Assembly: GCA_017302015.1 (NCBI GenBank)
Contig: JAFLEE010000005.1
Location: forward strand, 52,657 to 116,656
Length of the DNA: 64,000 bases
Direction of reading: 5' to 3'
Source: Spirochaetota bacterium
GTDB lineage: Bacteria > Spirochaetota > UBA12135 > COTS27 > JAFLEE01
This document shows, one piece after another, positions 36,963 to 46,344 of the stretch (positions within the stretch are counted from its first letter, which is position 1; each line of letters opens with the position of its first letter). A program made the position numbers and the translations under genes. The notes below the pieces were generated by a model. That model was given only the letters and a program-made list of their open reading frames with translations. It made no database searches and had not been told where the DNA came from.

Positions 36963-37895
36963 GTGAAACCCGAAAAAGATAAACGACCGCCCGCTAAAAA
37001 ACTGAAAAGACCCGCAGAACGCCTCCCCGCCGAGGATCCCGCGCGTCGGCTCGGCACCCACCGGGCCTATCTCGAGGAAGACCACGATCTCGTCTTCCCC
37101 CTCCACTTGCGCTATCTCTGCCACGAGGTCTTCGTCATCAATTACACCTCCAGCGGCCGCGGGCGCGGCGGCGGCGTGCGTCTCCTCTCCCACCCCCACT
37201 TCGAACTCATCGCCGTGAAAAAGGGCCGGGTGAAGTACCTCCTGCGCGGGAAGCGCTCCATCGCCCTGGCCCCGGGGGATGCGCTCCTCATCCCGCCATT
37301 CGTGCCCCACGAGCGGGTGCACCAGAGCGCGGGACTCGTCCACAGCATCCTCTTCCTGGCCGAAGGGCCCGTGGCGGCGCCCGAAGCGCCCCAGATCCTA
37401 AAAACTCCGGGGGGCAAGGCGTTGTCATCCCTCCTCGCCCTCATCGACAAGGAACGCCGCAACAGTGGGGAGGTCTCCCGGGAAATCCTCACGCACCTCA
37501 CCCGCGCGCTCATGCACCTCTTCCTCCGGGAAATCCCAGCGTTCAACGGGAGCCCCGCCACGGTCGTGCCCCGTGACCCGATCTTCGCCGCCGCCGCCGA
37601 ACATGCCCACCACCACCTCCGCGGGAGTTTAAGCGTCGCCGACCTCGCCCGCGCCTGCGGCGTCGGGGAACGGCAATTGGCCCGGGCCTTCGCGAGGAAC
37701 CAGGCGCCTCCGCCCCACCAATACCTCCTGGAGCGGAAATTACTTTCGGCATACGCCGAACTGATCAATTTCCCGCAGGCTTCAGTGCGGGAGGTGGGGC
37801 GGCGCTTCGCATTCCATGATGCCAATTACTTCTCAAAGATAATTCGACGGCGGTTTGGCAGGTCACCGGGTGCGATACAGCGATCGGGCGGGTGA
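36963..37895 (+). CDS. AraC-family transcriptional regulator
   Basis: A 310-residue regulator. The first 30 residues are unusually basic (MKPEKDKRPPAKKLKRPAER), followed by a cupin-like sensor (HFELIAVKKGRVKYLLRG, APGDALLIPPFVPHERVH) and two helix-turn-helix motifs (about 215-305; LSVADLARACGVGERQLARA and VREVGRRFAFHDANYFSKI). The start codon is GTG; no ribosome binding site is obvious. It follows the GH4/MDR operon after 173 bases on the same strand and converges on the GH16 gene, so its target is most likely the GH4 operon. Confidence 0.83.
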   Translation: MKPEKDKRPPAKKLKRPAERLPAEDPARRLGTHRAYLEEDHDLVFPLHLRYLCHEVFVINYTSSGRGRGGGVRLLSHPHFELIAVKKGRVKYLLRGKRSIALAPGDALLIPPFVPHERVHQSAGLVHSILFLAEGPVAAPEAPQILKTPGGKALSSLLALIDKERRNSGEVSREILTHLTRALMHLFLREIPAFNGSPATVVPRDPIFAAAAEHAHHHLRGSLSVADLARACGVGERQLARAFARNQAPPPHQYLLERKLLSAYAELINFPQASVREVGRRFAFHDANYFSKIIRRRFGRSPGAIQRSGG

Positions 37896-37918
37896 AACGG
37901 TACGGATATAGCCCTCCC

Positions 37919-39229
37919 TCACGGCTTCATCACCTCCTTCCCCTTCCCATCCACAAGCGAATACACACGCACCCAATCCACATACCACGCATCGGGAAGT
38001 TTGGCCTTGCGCACATCCCCCGCCCAACTCTTCTCGCTCGCCTGGGCTTCGTCGGTGATGCGCAGGTGGACGGGCACCTGGCAGACGCCGCCGGCGTGGG
38101 TGCGCCAAACCTCCGCCTCGTCGACAAAAAAGACGTATTCGGTGGGCGTCCAAAGGAGGCTGAAATTGTGGTAGCCGGTCATCACCCCGGGCGTGGTCGA
38201 CCGGATGCCCGAGCTCTGGTGGTCCTTCCCGTAGCCGTCCCAGTGCAGCGCGTGGTTCACCTCATCGGTGAGCCAGGGCTTCTCCATGATGTCGATCTCG
38301 GTGCCGTCGCGGCCGCTGCCGTCCACGTTCCCGACGGTCTTCGCCTGGAGCCAGAAGGCGTTCCAATGCCCCGTGGAGCCGTGCATCTTCATGCGGGCGC
38401 AGAAGTACCCGTAGGTCTGGGAGAAGAGCCCCTCGGTATCGACCCAACTATTGTAGACCTTGTCGCCCTCCCGGAAGATGCCCATGCGCAGCGCGCCGTT
38501 CTCCACCGTGACCGCCCTCGCCGTGCGCATGGCGTCGTGGCGCGCGCCCTCCCGAACCTTCCACTTCGTCTCGTCTAGTTTGTCGCCGCTGAACTCGTCC
38601 TGGAAGCGGAGTTCCCAATGCTGCCCGTTGGACACCGCCGGCAAGCCGGCGATGCGGGGGCGAAGGCGGACTTCTTCATCCAATTTCTTGCGGGCCTCTT
38701 CCCGCCGCTGGGCGCTTTCGGTTTCGGAAAGCCAGATCACCGATAGGCCGGAGACCTCGAGATCCTGGGCCGCTCCCGCGAACATGACGGCGAGGGCAAG
38801 GGTGTCGGCCGGGAAATCGCGTTCCAGGGGGCAAAGGAAACGGAAGGAAGTCCAGTTCTTTCCGGCCCGGGCCTCCCAGCGCCCGATGCCGTCGTTCTGG
38901 GGCCGCGTGAGGAGCTTGAGGCCCACCGTGCACAGGCCGCCCTCGGAATCCGTCTTGAGCGCGCGCACCGAGAGCGAGATCTCGACCCAGCCCTTGGGCA
39001 CTTCCCCGGGGGCCCTCGCCTCCACCTGCACGTCCCAGGCAGACTTCCGGCGCTCTGGCACTTTCACCCGAAGCACCGGGGCGCCCCCATCGGCCGAGGC
39101 GACCCACTCGATCCCCTCGCCCGATTTCACCCAGACAGACTCCGTCGCTCCGGGAAAGAGGGGCTTGCCTTCCGGGAGCAGACAGGAGGAGAGGAGGACA
39201 ATCGCGGAGAGGAGTCGAAAGGGGTGCAT
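37919..39229 (-). CDS. GH16-family endoglycanase, probable lipoprotein
   Basis: A 436-residue secreted enzyme. The signal ends in a lipobox-like LLSSC (Cys16). Residues about 25-170 are a beta-rich accessory domain, a charged helical linker follows (about 170-195), and a GH16 jelly-roll catalytic domain occupies about 200-430. The catalytic signature is GTEIDIMEKP with Glu311, Asp313 and Glu316, the nucleophile / helper / acid-base set. GH16 enzymes cut beta-1,3/1,4-glucans, agar or carrageenan; FQDEF and GYFCARMKM fit the agarase/carrageenase side, but that is a weak inference. GAGGT precedes the ATG. Confidence 0.85.
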   Translation of the reverse strand: MHPFRLLSAIVLLSSCLLPEGKPLFPGATESVWVKSGEGIEWVASADGGAPVLRVKVPERRKSAWDVQVEARAPGEVPKGWVEISLSVRALKTDSEGGLCTVGLKLLTRPQNDGIGRWEARAGKNWTSFRFLCPLERDFPADTLALAVMFAGAAQDLEVSGLSVIWLSETESAQRREEARKKLDEEVRLRPRIAGLPAVSNGQHWELRFQDEFSGDKLDETKWKVREGARHDAMRTARAVTVENGALRMGIFREGDKVYNSWVDTEGLFSQTYGYFCARMKMHGSTGHWNAFWLQAKTVGNVDGSGRDGTEIDIMEKPWLTDEVNHALHWDGYGKDHQSSGIRSTTPGVMTGYHNFSLLWTPTEYVFFVDEAEVWRTHAGGVCQVPVHLRITDEAQASEKSWAGDVRKAKLPDAWYVDWVRVYSLVDGKGKEVMKP

Positions 39230-39317
39230 ACGACCTCGCTTATTTTGACGATGATATTTTGGGGTAGGAAGAAAAAAATTGACTACTGTAAATAGGCTTT
39301 CTGCCAAGGCATCAAGA

Positions 39318-39727
39318 TCAATGCGACGCCGTGCTCATTGCTGAGAACCACAGACCTATGCCCGTCATAAAGAGCGGAAAGCCGACGGTGCTGAAAATAA
39401 AAGGCAATAGCCACTTGGAGAAAAAGGTATCGAGGATGGCCTTCTCGGGGGCGCTGGGGTCATAAAAGAGTCCCACGACATCCCCCGCACGAAAAGGCTC
39501 GGCCTCGCGCCCACGGGATTTCGAAAAATGAATTCTTTTCCATCTGGGCCCGAAAAGCGGATGACCGGATAGTAGATGAGGTAACCCACCTGGCTTCTCT
39601 CAAGGCCCACGACCGTCCCTTGGGCTCGCCGCGCTCCTTTTAAAAATCGGGCGCGTATCAGTTCGAGGATACCCGCGCACGAAAGGAAGGAGAGGCCAAG
39701 GGAGAGAAAGAGGAACGGAAGAACCAT
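39318..39727 (-). pseudogene. DUF3592 membrane protein gene with a single-base frameshift
   Basis: The gene begins MVLPFLFLSLGLSFLSCAG and reads normally to KEFIF, then leaves the family pattern. If one T is added to the run of five T (AAAAA on the + strand, 39524-39528), the frame continues with SKSRGREAEPFRAGD, VVGLFYDPSAPEKAIL and a final hydrophobic helix (LLPFIFSTVGFPLFMTGIGLW) ending at the TGA at 39318. That is the expected DUF3592 layout: two transmembrane helices around a small beta domain, about 136 residues. As sequenced, the unshifted frame would stop at 39365. The cause is either a real mutation or a homopolymer sequencing error. The family has no known biochemical role. Confidence 0.72.
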
Positions 39728-39827
39728 TGGCACCGGGATTTCATACCCTCTGCCGAGATTCTAGCATCCGGGCGATATCCTCAATTTTCCAGGCTCCCTG
39801 CGAGGCCAAGGAAAGGCCCCCCATGAT

Positions 39828-41885
39828 TCAGGGGCCGCCTTCGGCGTCGAAGGGCAACGTTTTTTTCATGATCAGGATTCTGGAGATGCGCGTGCCATCT
39901 TCGCGATTTTTGAGTTTCAAGACATGCTCTCCGGCCGTCAGATTGTAGGTCGTGAAAGAATCCGGAACGGGCTTGTCGTTGATCCGGTCGCGCACGAGGT
40001 CCCAATACCAGGCGCCCTGGCGCGGGAGATCGGACAACACCGTCCGTCCCTCATCGATTTTGAGGTAAAAGGTGTCGGATTCTCCCCGCGGAGAATAGGC
40101 GTAGACGCGCACGAGGTATTCGCCGTCTTCTTTTATGATGAACCGGCACGAGGCTCCCCCCGCATCGCGCCCGCCGCGCCAGGGGACTTCTATAAAATTC
40201 CCCGACGGCAAACTGGCATCCTCGCCGAGGACCATGGGGGCATATATCTTCAGGTCTCGCGCCTCGATCAGCACCTTGCCCGGCTTGCTTTCGCTCATGC
40301 ACGGCAGCAACCCCTTCAAAATCTCGCCGCGCCCGAGTTTGGCCACGGGCGTTCGGGCCAGGCGCGTATCACAGCCCGCAATCGAAACAGCAGAAATATT
40401 TTCCGCATCCCCCTCGACGGCCAGAAAGATACCGGACCCGCGGGGCGCCGGGCACCCTTGGAGGGCCGCATCCTTCACCCCGGTGAACCACACCACGGGC
40501 AATTCCCCCGAGATGGATCCCACCTGCATCTGGTGGATGCGTATTCCCTGCACGTCGTCCGCCACCAGCGCCGAGCGGCCATCGGGAGCGCGCACATCGA
40601 GACGCACATCGCGCAAGTGGATGCCCCGCACATGGCGGAGATAGAGCCCCCACGCGGGAAGACGCCCGAACATTTGCGCTTCCGGATAGGATCGGATCTT
40701 GGGTTCGTCGAGCACTTCGCCCAGGGCCATTTCGGCGAGGCCGCCCCCCTCGTACTCGAGCTGGATCTGCTCGAGCCGGATCCCCGTGACCGGGTGGCCG
40801 GGGATGCCGGTGATCGATGATTCGAACATGCAGTTTAGGGCGCGCACGTTCTGGATGACCACGTTGGTGATGACGCCGGGGACGCGGGGCTCCGCCTGCC
40901 GCGTTTTTTCGCTATTTCCGCCGCGATGGCCGAGGCGCACGAAAATCGGCGCCTTCACGTTGGAAATCACGATATTCGAGACGTAGATGCCGTCGAGGCG
41001 CGAACCGTCCACCGACTCGATGGCGATGGCCGCGAGCGTGCGGTCGAGGGGCCGTTCGGCGCTGCTATACACCACGCTGTCGCGGAAAGTGATGTCGCTG
41101 AAATCGGCGTGGGTCTCGGTTCCGATCTTGAAGCCGTTGCACGACGACCAGATGCGGCACCGCTCGGCGAGGATGCGCCGCGAGGGGTGGTCGCGGCCCG
41201 GTTCGGTGCTCTTGAGGACGATGCCATCATCGCCGGCGATGATATCGCAATCCCGCAAGGCCACCTCCTGGCAGCCATTGATATCGAACCCGTCGGTATT
41301 GGGCCCATAGAGGAAATTTCTCAGCACCACCCGTTCGGCCGTCACCCCCGCGCAATGCCGCAGGTGCACCGTCCAAGAAGGCGAGTTGGTGAGGAGGATA
41401 TCGCGGAGGGCGACGGAGCGGCATCGGGTGAATTGGATGAAACTGGGCCTCGGTAAGGCTTGGAATAGGACCTGGGCCGTATGCTGCCACGCGGGGCCTT
41501 CCAGGGTTTCGCCCTTCTTCACCCAATACCGATCTCCCTGGCCATCGATGGTTCCCCCGCCTTCGATGCCGATATTCGTCGCGTCCGTCGCCGTTACCAG
41601 GGCGCCTTTGGGAAAATCCTTCACCCGGGCGCTACCGAGGAGCACCGCCCCTGGATCGAGCACCATCCGGATGCCGCTCTTGAGCGCCACCGTTCCCGAG
41701 AGGAAGCGGCCTTTGGGAAAATGGACTTCCCCCCCACCAACCTCGCTTCCCTTGTCGATGGCGCGCTGGATGGCGGCGGTATCCATGGTTTCGCCATCGC
41801 CGACAGCGCCGAAGTCCGTCACCGTAAACCGCCCAGAGGCGCAAAGCATGCCGAATAGCAGGACCAGACTAGAAAAAGTCTTCAT
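39828..41885 (-). CDS. Secreted GH28 polygalacturonase-like enzyme with C-terminal binding domain
   Basis: A 685-residue secreted protein. After a short signal (MKTFSSLVLLFGMLCASG) comes a GH28-type parallel beta-helix: FTVTDFGAVGDGETMDTAAI, VHFPKGRFLSGTVALKSG, the catalytic blocks GPNTDGFD and IIAGDDGIVLKS, and then SSCNGFKIGTET where canonical enzymes have GHG. The missing His in that block is usual in the exo-acting or rhamnogalacturonase-like branches. Residues about 545-685 form a beta-sandwich resembling CBM6/CBM35 (FIEVPWRGG, YLVRVYAYSPRG, GEHVLKLKN). It would attack pectin-type polymers outside the cytoplasm. GAGAGGA precedes the ATG, and TATAAT is present at 41918-41923. Confidence 0.83.
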   Translation of the reverse strand: MKTFSSLVLLFGMLCASGRFTVTDFGAVGDGETMDTAAIQRAIDKGSEVGGGEVHFPKGRFLSGTVALKSGIRMVLDPGAVLLGSARVKDFPKGALVTATDATNIGIEGGGTIDGQGDRYWVKKGETLEGPAWQHTAQVLFQALPRPSFIQFTRCRSVALRDILLTNSPSWTVHLRHCAGVTAERVVLRNFLYGPNTDGFDINGCQEVALRDCDIIAGDDGIVLKSTEPGRDHPSRRILAERCRIWSSCNGFKIGTETHADFSDITFRDSVVYSSAERPLDRTLAAIAIESVDGSRLDGIYVSNIVISNVKAPIFVRLGHRGGNSEKTRQAEPRVPGVITNVVIQNVRALNCMFESSITGIPGHPVTGIRLEQIQLEYEGGGLAEMALGEVLDEPKIRSYPEAQMFGRLPAWGLYLRHVRGIHLRDVRLDVRAPDGRSALVADDVQGIRIHQMQVGSISGELPVVWFTGVKDAALQGCPAPRGSGIFLAVEGDAENISAVSIAGCDTRLARTPVAKLGRGEILKGLLPCMSESKPGKVLIEARDLKIYAPMVLGEDASLPSGNFIEVPWRGGRDAGGASCRFIIKEDGEYLVRVYAYSPRGESDTFYLKIDEGRTVLSDLPRQGAWYWDLVRDRINDKPVPDSFTTYNLTAGEHVLKLKNREDGTRISRILIMKKTLPFDAEGGP

Positions 41886-41917
41886 GGGGCGGTCCTCTCA
41901 AGCAGTGGGTTGACCGA

Positions 41918-41923
41918 ATTATA
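41918..41923 (-). promoter_or_regulatory. -10 box of the GH28 gene
   Basis: A perfect TATAAT on the minus strand 32 bases before the ATG. No -35 at standard spacing is clear. The rest of the 289-base gap to 42174 holds nothing I recognise. Confidence 0.45.
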
Positions 41924-42174
41924 CTCCTTGGCGCCAGTCTTCCTCTTGCAAGATTCCGGAAGGAATTGCACCGTGCCGTTGTCTTCCCAGTCCTTTCCTG
42001 AGGTCACGAAGGTGCTTTCATCTGCCTAGAACGGTTCTGGGGCTTTTTCAACATCCCGCGGCAGTCGGCCATGACCTGACCAAGCGCGAAATCAAATTCT
42101 ACGACTGGGTCGGGGCATTGAGATCCATCAGGTTGGCTGGCCAGCCTGAAAGATCCCCCCCGCCCCCCTACCGG

Positions 42175-45100
42175 TCATTCCCCCGAAATCGCCCCGGCGC
42201 CCCGCGCGCCGCCCTTCGGGGCGCGCCCGGCGAAGTCCCGGAGCATGGGCCCCTGGAACTCCCAGGCGTAGAGTTCTTCGATACTGGTGAACGCGTCGGC
42301 GAGGGTTCCCCGGGCCACGCGCAGGTAATCGAGACTGCCCTTGAAGTACGCCCCAGCGGTTCCGCGGCCGACGAAGAAATCCGACGCGTTCGAGAGAGCG
42401 AGGGAGCGCGCGGGGAAGGAACCCGAGGCCACCGATTCCGCGGGCTTTCCGTCGCGATATAGGCGGACCGCACCCGCCGCGCGGTCGACCTCCACGAGGC
42501 CGTGGTGCCAAGCTCCGTCATCCCAGGCGTCCCGGGATAAGACGGTATAGGGGGTCCCACTGGCGACCAGGTCCAGGGCGAGGGCACCCCGTTCATCCAG
42601 GCGCAGCCGGTAGCCCGCCTCCCGCGAGGCTTTCTCCACCAGCACGCCCCCGCGTCCCTTCGCGCTTTCCGCTCGGAACACGAGTTCGATGAGGAGGTTA
42701 TTGGTGTCCATATCGAGGTTCTTCCGGCGGCTGCCGTCGTAGACGAGGTCGCCGCGCCCGCGCACCGCGTAGGTGACCGTTCGCTTGATCTCCCGGTCGG
42801 GGAGCACGCAATAGGCGTCCCGACCATCGAAGCGCAGCGCGTCGAAAGCCCAATCCTCCAAGATCCCGGGCACGAAATCTTCGCGGGAAATCCCCCGGCA
42901 TTGCAGGGGGTTGCTGGGCACCTGGCCGTATTGGTAGCGGTCGAAATGCTCGTCGGAGAAGTTCATATGCTCGCCCATGACCACGCGGTTCGTGCCCTCG
43001 GCGAAGGGGTGGAAATTCCACTCGCCGCAGACGCCAGAGAGGCCCCAGGGCACGAAACACCGCGCTCCCATCCCCGCGAGGCCCGCGCCGCCTTTGGGCC
43101 GAAAATCCCCCCGGGCAGGGTCGATCAGGGGGTTCGCCGTGAGCACGCGGGCGGCATCGGTGAAGGGCGCCCCGCGCGAACGCAGCGCCCCCTGGAACTC
43201 CGGGAGGCCCTCGCAGAGGGGGTTTCCGTACTCCGTACGCGCGAAGTGGGTCGGGGAGCCGTAGAGCGCGTTGCGCGTGAAGTAGAAGGTGCCGTAATCG
43301 AAGGGGGGACGCAGGGGATCGCGCGCCTTGGCGCTCCAGGCGTCGAGGTCGAGGAAGAGGTCCGAAATGTCGGACCAGAGATTCCCCGTGTAGACGCACT
43401 TCACCGGGATGCGCCCCTCGTTGGTGAACTGCTCCATCACCGAGAATTGGCGGCGCACCCCCGCGCCAAAACGGGAGAAGGTATTGTTGAAGATCAAGTG
43501 GTTGAGGCCGTAAATATCCATGAAGCCCGAGGCGTTGCAGGGATCGGCCCCGAGGTCGTTCCCCTTGCCCCAGGCGATGTTATTGAAGACGTAGTTCTTG
43601 AACGCGCCGTCGAGGTAGTACGCGTAGCCGAAATAGCGGCTGGCGTAGTCGTTGGTAAACCCGGGGACCTGCTGGCCGAGATAGAGCCGCTTGGGCCCCA
43701 GGGGATTGCCCGAGAGGTTATTGAAGACATAGGCCGGGCCCAATTGCCAGGTGGCGATGCCCCCGTAATCGCAGGTCGTCTGCAGGGCCCGCACGACGTG
43801 GTTCTGGTAAACGAGGGTGCGCACCAGGGGGACTTCCCGGAAATCGTTCAGATACCCGTCGGATTTCCCGCTGACGACGATGATCCCCGAGGCGCCCGCG
43901 TCCTCGATCCAATTGCCGGCCACTTCGCAGAGGCGCGGGTATTCCACCCAGATCGCGGGGGCGAAACTCTCCACCGGGCGGAAGCCGAGCCCCGCGCGCA
44001 GGATGCGGTTGCGCATGACCTTCACGCGCCAGACCTGGATGGGCGGGGTGAAGGCGCTCTGGTTGAACCGGTAGGCGTCGAGGATGTGGACGCCGCCGAG
44101 TTCGGCGTCGGCGATGTCGTTATCCTCGATGGCGATACGGTCGTGCACGGCGCCGGGATGGGAGGCCTCGGAGAGGAAGCCGCAGACGACCTGCTCGAAG
44201 CGGCAATGGGCCACCCGTATGTCTTCGACCCGCCCGGTGGCCACCACGCAACCCGGGCGGCGGTACTGGGGCGACCAGTAGGCCACCATCGGATCGCCCG
44301 CGTTGGCGAAGGCGAAGGAGAGGCCGCTGACCTCGACGTGGGCGGGGTCGGCCAATACGATCATATTCGGTCGGATCGCCGCTTCGAGCACGCAAGAGGC
44401 GGGATCACGATCCCCGGGCATCCGCGCATAGAGGCGCCCAGCCTTGGCGTCGAACCAGAACTCGCCCGGCTCATCGAGGAGGACGGGCGCGCCCTCGATG
44501 AAATACCGGCAGCCCGTCACCGGCGGCGGGTTCCGCTGGAAATGAAACGATAACCCATCGGGGCTATTGCCGAGCACCACGTTCGGCGTCGGCCTTCCGA
44601 CCACGCCCGGGTAATCGCAATAGACGAGGGCGCCCTGGAGCGACCCGGGGGGCCAGGAATCCAGGGCGGAATCGACCCCGAGGAAACGCTTGGGCACTGC
44701 GGCGGGTTCCACGCGCTTCCAAACACCCCAATCGGCCCGCAGATCGTCGGGGTTCTTGAAGGCCCAATTCGGCGTTCGCGCCAGGTTCAGCCGAACGGCC
44801 TTTCCCCCGCGGAGTTCCCAAAGCGCCCGGGGGACGCTCTCGGTTCCCATCGGGAGGCACCAAATCTTTTCGCGCTCCCGCGCCTGGGGGATCTCGTCTT
44901 CCTCCAGTTTGCGCCACGTACCCTGGAGCCTCTCCGAACCGTAAAGCCAGGCCTCACCGGACCCCCAGGACGGATCGGAGGTGAGCCGGATGGGTTGCCC
45001 CTCGGCACCGATCGGCGACGCGACCAGGGTGCCGCGGTAGATGGCACCGCGTTTGAACACGAACGTATCCGCCGTTCCCCCGAGGTGGGAACGACCCGCA

Positions 45101-46206
45101 GCCTTGGGATCCCAAGGGTGGTGTTTCCAGGGACGGGCCGCGGATTCCCCGTCGTTCGCGTCGTCTCCGCCTTCGAAATCGATGTAGCGCACCCCGCGGC
45201 CCTTTCGGTAAACGAAGGGGCGTGGCTGCCACTCGTAATCGCCTCCCGCCATGACCTTGGCCTGGGGCGCGTTCCAATTCCAATTCCCTTCGGGAGTTTT
45301 CCCCCAGGCCGCATCCATCGCGGGAAGCGCCGAGAGGCCCTCGGCGGGGAGGGTCAATTTTTCGCTGAAGAAGCGCTTCTCGCCTAAAAAGACGATGACC
45401 GTCAGCCCGCGCAGCTCCGGTCGCTCGGGAAGGGGGAAATCGAAGTCGAGTTGGCCCTGGCCCTCGACTTGGAGTTCGCCTCGCGTCGAGGCGACGAGGT
45501 GGCCCCGGTAATCGCCGAAGACATCCCGCCAATGGAGATCGACGTGCAGGGGCGTCTTCTCGGTCAGGGGCCCGTATCGCAGCGCGACTCGGAGGGTCTT
45601 GCCGAGGCGGGGTGCGGAAAGGAGCCTGAGGTCGCACCAGGTTCCCTTCTTCCCATTACTGTCGAGGAGAGGAACCGGATCCGCGAACAGGGTCGTCGGG
45701 GCAATGGGCGCGGTGGCGGTTTTCCCCGGGGCATCGACCGCGCCGGGGATTTTCACCGGGATGCTCGGCCCGAATACCAGCGCGGTGCGGTCCTTGAAAT
45801 CGCCCGTCGGCGAGAGGAAGACCACGAGGGAGACGGATTCCAACCCTTCTTTCGCTGCGATGGAAAACGTGAACCGATTCGAAGCGCCATCCCGGGCTTC
45901 CTGCGCCGGGGCGCCGGCGTAAACGCCCCCATAGACCCCCCCGGTTTTCGCATAATGGAGGTGGGCGCTGACCTTCATGCCTTTGGGCGGATTCTCGAGG
46001 GCGAGCGCGACTTGCAGGGTTTCCCCGATCGCGACCGCGGTTGGAACCGTCGCCAAACACCACGGCGCGATGCGCGCGGTTTTCACTTCTCCGCTTGGCG
46101 CCGCGATGAGACCCGAGGCGAGGGTGAATGCCATGGCCAGGGGACGGGAGAACCGAAGGAGCGAAATCCTTCGCGGGCCTGTGGGCGGGGGAACGGGACA
46201 AGGCAT
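42175..46206 (-). CDS. Very large secreted beta-helix protein with C-terminal LamG-like domain
   Basis: A 1,343-residue protein with a signal peptide (basic start, then PLAMAFTLASGLIAA). Two beta-sandwich modules occupy about residues 40-310. The core (about 360-1100) starts with the motif RYIDFEGGDDANDG, seen at the start of secreted parallel beta-helix proteins such as PL9-like lyases, and carries many rung-like segments (IAIEDNDIADAELGGVHI, VYQNHVVRALQTTCDYGGIA, HLIFNNTFSRFG). Residues about 1160-1320 resemble a LamG/concanavalin-like domain (LVYDGSRRKNLDMDTNN, WHHGLVEVDRAAGAVRLYRDG). It probably binds and cleaves a polysaccharide; no catalytic residues can be assigned. GAGGTG selects the start at 46206. 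It is divergent from the interrupted AraC gene at 46345. Confidence 0.65.
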   Translation of the reverse strand: MPCPVPPPTGPRRISLLRFSRPLAMAFTLASGLIAAPSGEVKTARIAPWCLATVPTAVAIGETLQVALALENPPKGMKVSAHLHYAKTGGVYGGVYAGAPAQEARDGASNRFTFSIAAKEGLESVSLVVFLSPTGDFKDRTALVFGPSIPVKIPGAVDAPGKTATAPIAPTTLFADPVPLLDSNGKKGTWCDLRLLSAPRLGKTLRVALRYGPLTEKTPLHVDLHWRDVFGDYRGHLVASTRGELQVEGQGQLDFDFPLPERPELRGLTVIVFLGEKRFFSEKLTLPAEGLSALPAMDAAWGKTPEGNWNWNAPQAKVMAGGDYEWQPRPFVYRKGRGVRYIDFEGGDDANDGESAARPWKHHPWDPKAAGRSHLGGTADTFVFKRGAIYRGTLVASPIGAEGQPIRLTSDPSWGSGEAWLYGSERLQGTWRKLEEDEIPQAREREKIWCLPMGTESVPRALWELRGGKAVRLNLARTPNWAFKNPDDLRADWGVWKRVEPAAVPKRFLGVDSALDSWPPGSLQGALVYCDYPGVVGRPTPNVVLGNSPDGLSFHFQRNPPPVTGCRYFIEGAPVLLDEPGEFWFDAKAGRLYARMPGDRDPASCVLEAAIRPNMIVLADPAHVEVSGLSFAFANAGDPMVAYWSPQYRRPGCVVATGRVEDIRVAHCRFEQVVCGFLSEASHPGAVHDRIAIEDNDIADAELGGVHILDAYRFNQSAFTPPIQVWRVKVMRNRILRAGLGFRPVESFAPAIWVEYPRLCEVAGNWIEDAGASGIIVVSGKSDGYLNDFREVPLVRTLVYQNHVVRALQTTCDYGGIATWQLGPAYVFNNLSGNPLGPKRLYLGQQVPGFTNDYASRYFGYAYYLDGAFKNYVFNNIAWGKGNDLGADPCNASGFMDIYGLNHLIFNNTFSRFGAGVRRQFSVMEQFTNEGRIPVKCVYTGNLWSDISDLFLDLDAWSAKARDPLRPPFDYGTFYFTRNALYGSPTHFARTEYGNPLCEGLPEFQGALRSRGAPFTDAARVLTANPLIDPARGDFRPKGGAGLAGMGARCFVPWGLSGVCGEWNFHPFAEGTNRVVMGEHMNFSDEHFDRYQYGQVPSNPLQCRGISREDFVPGILEDWAFDALRFDGRDAYCVLPDREIKRTVTYAVRGRGDLVYDGSRRKNLDMDTNNLLIELVFRAESAKGRGGVLVEKASREAGYRLRLDERGALALDLVASGTPYTVLSRDAWDDGAWHHGLVEVDRAAGAVRLYRDGKPAESVASGSFPARSLALSNASDFFVGRGTAGAYFKGSLDYLRVARGTLADAFTSIEELYAWEFQGPMLRDFAGRAPKGGARGAGAISGE

Positions 46207-46331
46207 GGGTTCACCTCGATGCAAGGGATAGGACGCGGGGGAGGCCAACCCGACCTCCGCTCCCCGCAGGATCCACCTGGATGTTAATCCCGGGGGGTCT
46301 TCCCGTCCTCCTACCCGATGACCTCGGATGA

Positions 46332-46337
46332 TACTAT
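46332..46337 (+). promoter_or_regulatory. Candidate -10 box of the interrupted AraC gene
   Basis: TACTAT is followed by seven bases (TTTAACC) and then ATG at 46345, with no Shine-Dalgarno sequence. An alternative ATG at 46318 lies upstream of this box. Confidence 0.35.
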
Positions 46338-46344
46338 TTTAACC

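Noticed and set aside
41950..42170. Possible remnant of a transposase or other gene between GH28 and the beta-helix gene
   Set aside because: Short frames here are interrupted by stops and match nothing I can name; no inverted repeats or target duplication were seen.
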